From: JBFWRI01 sp050248995
Lineage (GTDB): Bacteria > Pseudomonadota > Alphaproteobacteria > JAIXQD01
Length of the DNA: 16,923 bases
NCBI GenBank assembly: GCA_050248995.1
Contig: JBFWRI010000031.1
Location: 1-16,923, forward strand
Reading direction: 5' to 3'
Part shown: positions 14,502 to 16,923 of the stretch, in pieces
Layout of the letters: the number at the start of each line of letters is the position of its first letter
How positions within the stretch are numbered: position 1 is the stretch's first letter
Notes under the pieces: model-generated
What the model was told of the DNA's origin: nothing
Database searches by the model: none
Seen by the model: only the letters and a program-made list of their open reading frames with translations
Made by a program: the position numbers and the translations under genes

Positions 14502-15976
14502 CAGGCGGTCTCGACTTTCAGGGGTTGACCGAGAGCAAAACGGACAATCTCGGCATCATCAAAGGGAATAACATCGTCGCCAACGGTCTGGCCCTGTTCG
14601 TGACCTTTGCCGGCAACCAGCAAAACATCGCCAGGTTTCATGGCGGCGATGGCTTCCATAATCGCATGGCTGCGGCTTGGAATTTCGTCGGCACCGCTTG
14701 CAGCTGCCATAATGCCGGCGCGGATGGCGGCGGGGTTTTCGTGGCGCGGATTATCATCAGTGACAATCACATGATCGGCCAGCGCAGCGGCAATCCTGCC
14801 CATGGCGGGACGCTTGGCGGGGTCGCGATTGCCACCGCAGCCGAACACGACATGGAGCTTGCCCGATGTATGCGGACGCAGCGTTTTTAAAGCGTTTTCC
14901 AGCGCATCCGGCGTATGGGCATAATCAACATAGACGTTGCTGTTGCCGACGCGTTCCAGGCGCCCGCGCACGGGTGCGAGGTTGGTAAGATTGGCGACGG
15001 TGGATGTAGCTGGCTCGCCGCTGGCCACCGCCATGCCCAGTGCGCACAGCGCGTTCTCTGCCTGAAACTGACCGATTAGCGGCAGGTCGACGGTGTACAG
15101 GCTGTCCCATGCGCGCAGCGTCAGCCGCTGGCCGTGGCCAAGGCGCTTGGTGTCCAGCAGCGTGATATCGGCGCCGGCATGGCCATAAGATACAACGTTG
15201 CGGCCTGCCTTGGTGATGTCGGTATAGACAAATGCAAACTCGGGCGTGTCGGCGTTGATGACCGCGGTGGCGTTCAGCGGCAGCACTTCGGTGAACAGGC
15301 GCATCTTGACGGCGCGGTAGTTCTGCAACGAGCCGTGGTAATCAAGGTGGTCGCCGGTCATGTTGGTCAGCCCGGCGACTTTTATCTTGGCCGCATGCAC
15401 GCGGTACTGGTCCAGCGCATGGCTGGACGCTTCGAAAACACAATGGCTGACGCTGTTTTCGACCAGCATAGCCAGGGTGCGGTACAGCGTCGCCGGATCG
15501 GGTGTGGTGTTGCCGCCGGACGGACGTGTCAGATGCGGGGCCACAAGGCCCAGCGTGCCGATGCTGGCCGCGCGCTGCCCAGCTTGCGCCCACAGGTCAC
15601 GCAAGAATTGCGCGGTACTGGTCTTGCCGTTGGTGCCGGTGACAGCGGCCAGCATCTTCGGCTGTTCGCCGAAAAATGTCGCGGCGACGCTGCCGAACAT
15701 CTGGCGTGCATTATCGGATGTGATGAACGGGATGGTGCAGCTCGCCGGCTGCGACGTGCCGGTCTGTGTCAGGATCGCGGCCGCGCCGGCAGCGATGGCC
15801 TGTTCGATGAACTGTCGGCCGTCGTAGCGGTAATCATGAATGTCGCTGTGCGGCAGCGCGGCGTAAAGATTTCCCGGTCCTACCGCGCGCGGATCTTCCG
15901 TGACCCCGGAAATAATCGGGTCCTTGTCAGTCGCCCGTGCGTGGGGCAGGAGCAGGGACAGGTTGCGGCGTGGCAT
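14501..15976 (-). CDS. murE: UDP-MurNAc-tripeptide synthetase MurE, meso-diaminopimelate-adding
   Basis: MurE is the cytoplasmic ATP-dependent ligase that adds the third residue to UDP-MurNAc-L-Ala-D-Glu. The 491-residue protein has the Mur ligase P-loop TGTNGKTST (113-121), the UDP-MurNAc contact GGNTTPDP (154-161), the probable carbamylated Lys224 in NYRAVKMRLF, and DDNPRHENP (407-415). The DNPR motif is the marker for meso-diaminopimelate specificity. The only plausible start is the ATG at 15976, which gives a 50-base overlap with the end of ftsI; the short N-terminal MPRRNLSLLLP fits a MurE start. The overlap suggests tight coupling to ftsI. Confidence 0.96.
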   Translation of the reverse strand: MPRRNLSLLLPHARATDKDPIISGVTEDPRAVGPGNLYAALPHSDIHDYRYDGRQFIEQAIAAGAAAILTQTGTSQPASCTIPFITSDNARQMFGSVAATFFGEQPKMLAAVTGTNGKTSTAQFLRDLWAQAGQRAASIGTLGLVAPHLTRPSGGNTTPDPATLYRTLAMLVENSVSHCVFEASSHALDQYRVHAAKIKVAGLTNMTGDHLDYHGSLQNYRAVKMRLFTEVLPLNATAVINADTPEFAFVYTDITKAGRNVVSYGHAGADITLLDTKRLGHGQRLTLRAWDSLYTVDLPLIGQFQAENALCALGMAVASGEPATSTVANLTNLAPVRGRLERVGNSNVYVDYAHTPDALENALKTLRPHTSGKLHVVFGCGGNRDPAKRPAMGRIAAALADHVIVTDDNPRHENPAAIRAGIMAAASGADEIPSRSHAIMEAIAAMKPGDVLLVAGKGHEQGQTVGDDVIPFDDAEIVRFALGQPLKVETA

Positions 15977-16923
15977 CAGGCGTATCTTCGGTTTCTATCG
16001 TCAGGGCTTCGGTATCGGTTTCAGGCAAGACATCATTTTTCGCTGCGCCGCCGGTTTGTTCAAGGGGCAGCGGTGGAATTCCCAAAATTGGGGCCATCTG
16101 CTGGACAATACGGCCTATCACGGGGGCTGCCACCCAGCCACCGGTGGCGTAGCCGAAGGTTTTTTTGGTGGGTTTGGGCTCATCCACCATCACGAACAGC
16201 ACATAGCGGGGGTCGCGCATGGGGAAGGCGCCGACGAACGACGACATACGGGCGTCTTTCTTATAGCGGCCGTTGACCAGCTTTTCGGATGTGCCGGTTT
16301 TGCCGCCGACTTCATACCCGGGGGCTTCGGCGCCCTTGGCAGTGCCGTCGGTAACCACAAGGCGCATCAGGTGGCGCATCACATCACTGGTTTTGCGCGA
16401 CAGGACCTTTTCGCCCAGCAGGACCTCGTCTTCCGGGCGGCGCTGCAGGGTGGGTTCCAGCAGGGTGCCGCCGTTGACAACCGCCGCCACCGCCCGCACC
16501 AAGTGCAGGGCGGAAACAGCCATGCCGTGACCAAAGGTAATCGTCAGTGCGTTCAGCTCGCGCCACGGATTGGGGATCATCGGCGTGCCGCGTTCGGGCA
16601 GTTCCAGCGGGGCCTGTCGCGTCAGGCCAAATTTGGCAAGGAACGGCTGTTGTTCGTCGATACCGACTTTCTGCAACATTTTCACCGAACCGATGTTCGA
16701 TGAGTTGACCATGATGCCGGTGACGTTCAGCGGCTCTTTTTCCGGGTGGAAATCGCGAATGGTGAAACGGCCGAACTTCAGCGGCTTTGTCACATCGAAC
16801 ATATCGCCCATGCGCACCTTACCCGATTCAAGTGCCAGCGCCGAGTTGAAGATCTTGAAGGTGGAGCCCATTTCATAGATGCCAAGCGTCAGGCGATTGA
16901 ACGCGGCTTCGTCACCGGCCCCG
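15927..16923 (-). CDS. ftsI: Peptidoglycan D,D-transpeptidase FtsI (PBP3), 5' end outside the window
   Basis: FtsI is the septal class B penicillin-binding protein that cross-links glycan strands made by FtsW. The frame is open to the right edge, so the N-terminal membrane anchor and pedestal domain are missing; about 331 codons of the transpeptidase domain remain. It includes the acyl-enzyme motif SxxK in YEMGSTFKIF, the SxN motif in MVNSSNIGSVK about 55 residues later, and the KTG motif in VGGKTGTSEK near the middle of the fragment. The C terminus is Pro- and Thr-rich (TPQPVPAPAPRTGD). Its position just before murE is the standard dcw order. The gene identity is firm from this context; a generic class B PBP is the only alternative. 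Confidence 0.95.
   Translation of the reverse strand, partial: GAGDEAAFNRLTLGIYEMGSTFKIFNSALALESGKVRMGDMFDVTKPLKFGRFTIRDFHPEKEPLNVTGIMVNSSNIGSVKMLQKVGIDEQQPFLAKFGLTRQAPLELPERGTPMIPNPWRELNALTITFGHGMAVSALHLVRAVAAVVNGGTLLEPTLQRRPEDEVLLGEKVLSRKTSDVMRHLMRLVVTDGTAKGAEAPGYEVGGKTGTSEKLVNGRYKKDARMSSFVGAFPMRDPRYVLFVMVDEPKPTKKTFGYATGGWVAAPVIGRIVQQMAPILGIPPLPLEQTGGAAKNDVLPETDTEALTIETEDTPDATPQPVPAPAPRTGD

Overview
The window looks like a piece of an alphaproteobacterial chromosome with moderately high GC. It holds most of a division and cell wall (dcw) gene cluster, and every gene I can support is on the minus strand. The best lineage marker is FtsZ, which ends in the C-terminal peptide typical of alphaproteobacteria (LEIPAFLRRQSN) after a long Gln/Pro-rich linker. 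MurE carries the DNPR motif of meso-diaminopimelate-adding enzymes, so the wall is a Gram-negative type. I cannot name the genus.

In the direction of transcription (right to left) the layout is: ftsI (5' end outside the window), murE, mraY, ftsW, murG, ftsQ, ftsA, then a five-gene acyl-transfer cassette, then ftsZ, a 64-codon unknown gene and a strong UUCG-loop terminator. A separate unknown gene follows and runs off the left edge. The genes are tightly packed, with TGATG, TAATG and ATGA overlaps at most junctions, which indicates co-transcription and translational coupling. Compared with the textbook order, murF (between murE and mraY), murD (between mraY and ftsW) and murC-murB-ddl (between murG and ftsQ) are missing. 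The flanking genes overlap or are separated by only 30 bases, so the order here is compact, not visibly decayed.

The most interesting part is the cassette at about 2625-8965, inserted between ftsA and ftsZ, which are normally adjacent. It encodes an acyl carrier protein (ACP), an FkbH-like HAD protein, a fused MaoC-type hot-dog/short-chain reductase protein, an AlgI-like MBOAT membrane acyltransferase and an AlgJ/AlgX-like SGNH acyltransferase. FkbH proteins are known to load a glyceryl unit from 1,3-bisphosphoglycerate onto an ACP. A dehydratase plus a reductase could turn glyceryl-ACP into lactyl-ACP, and the MBOAT/SGNH pair could move that group across the membrane onto an envelope polymer. 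The position in the dcw cluster and the resemblance to the PatA/PatB and AlgI/AlgJ/AlgX systems make peptidoglycan or another septal polymer a plausible target. This is inference.

The SGNH gene appears frameshifted just before its DTHWS catalytic motif. This is either a sequencing error or a recent inactivation. After correcting for it, the gap upstream of ftsZ is about 168 bases, the largest non-coding stretch in the window, and it holds a candidate promoter and a near-match to a CtrA box. No tRNA, rRNA, CRISPR array or insertion sequence was seen.
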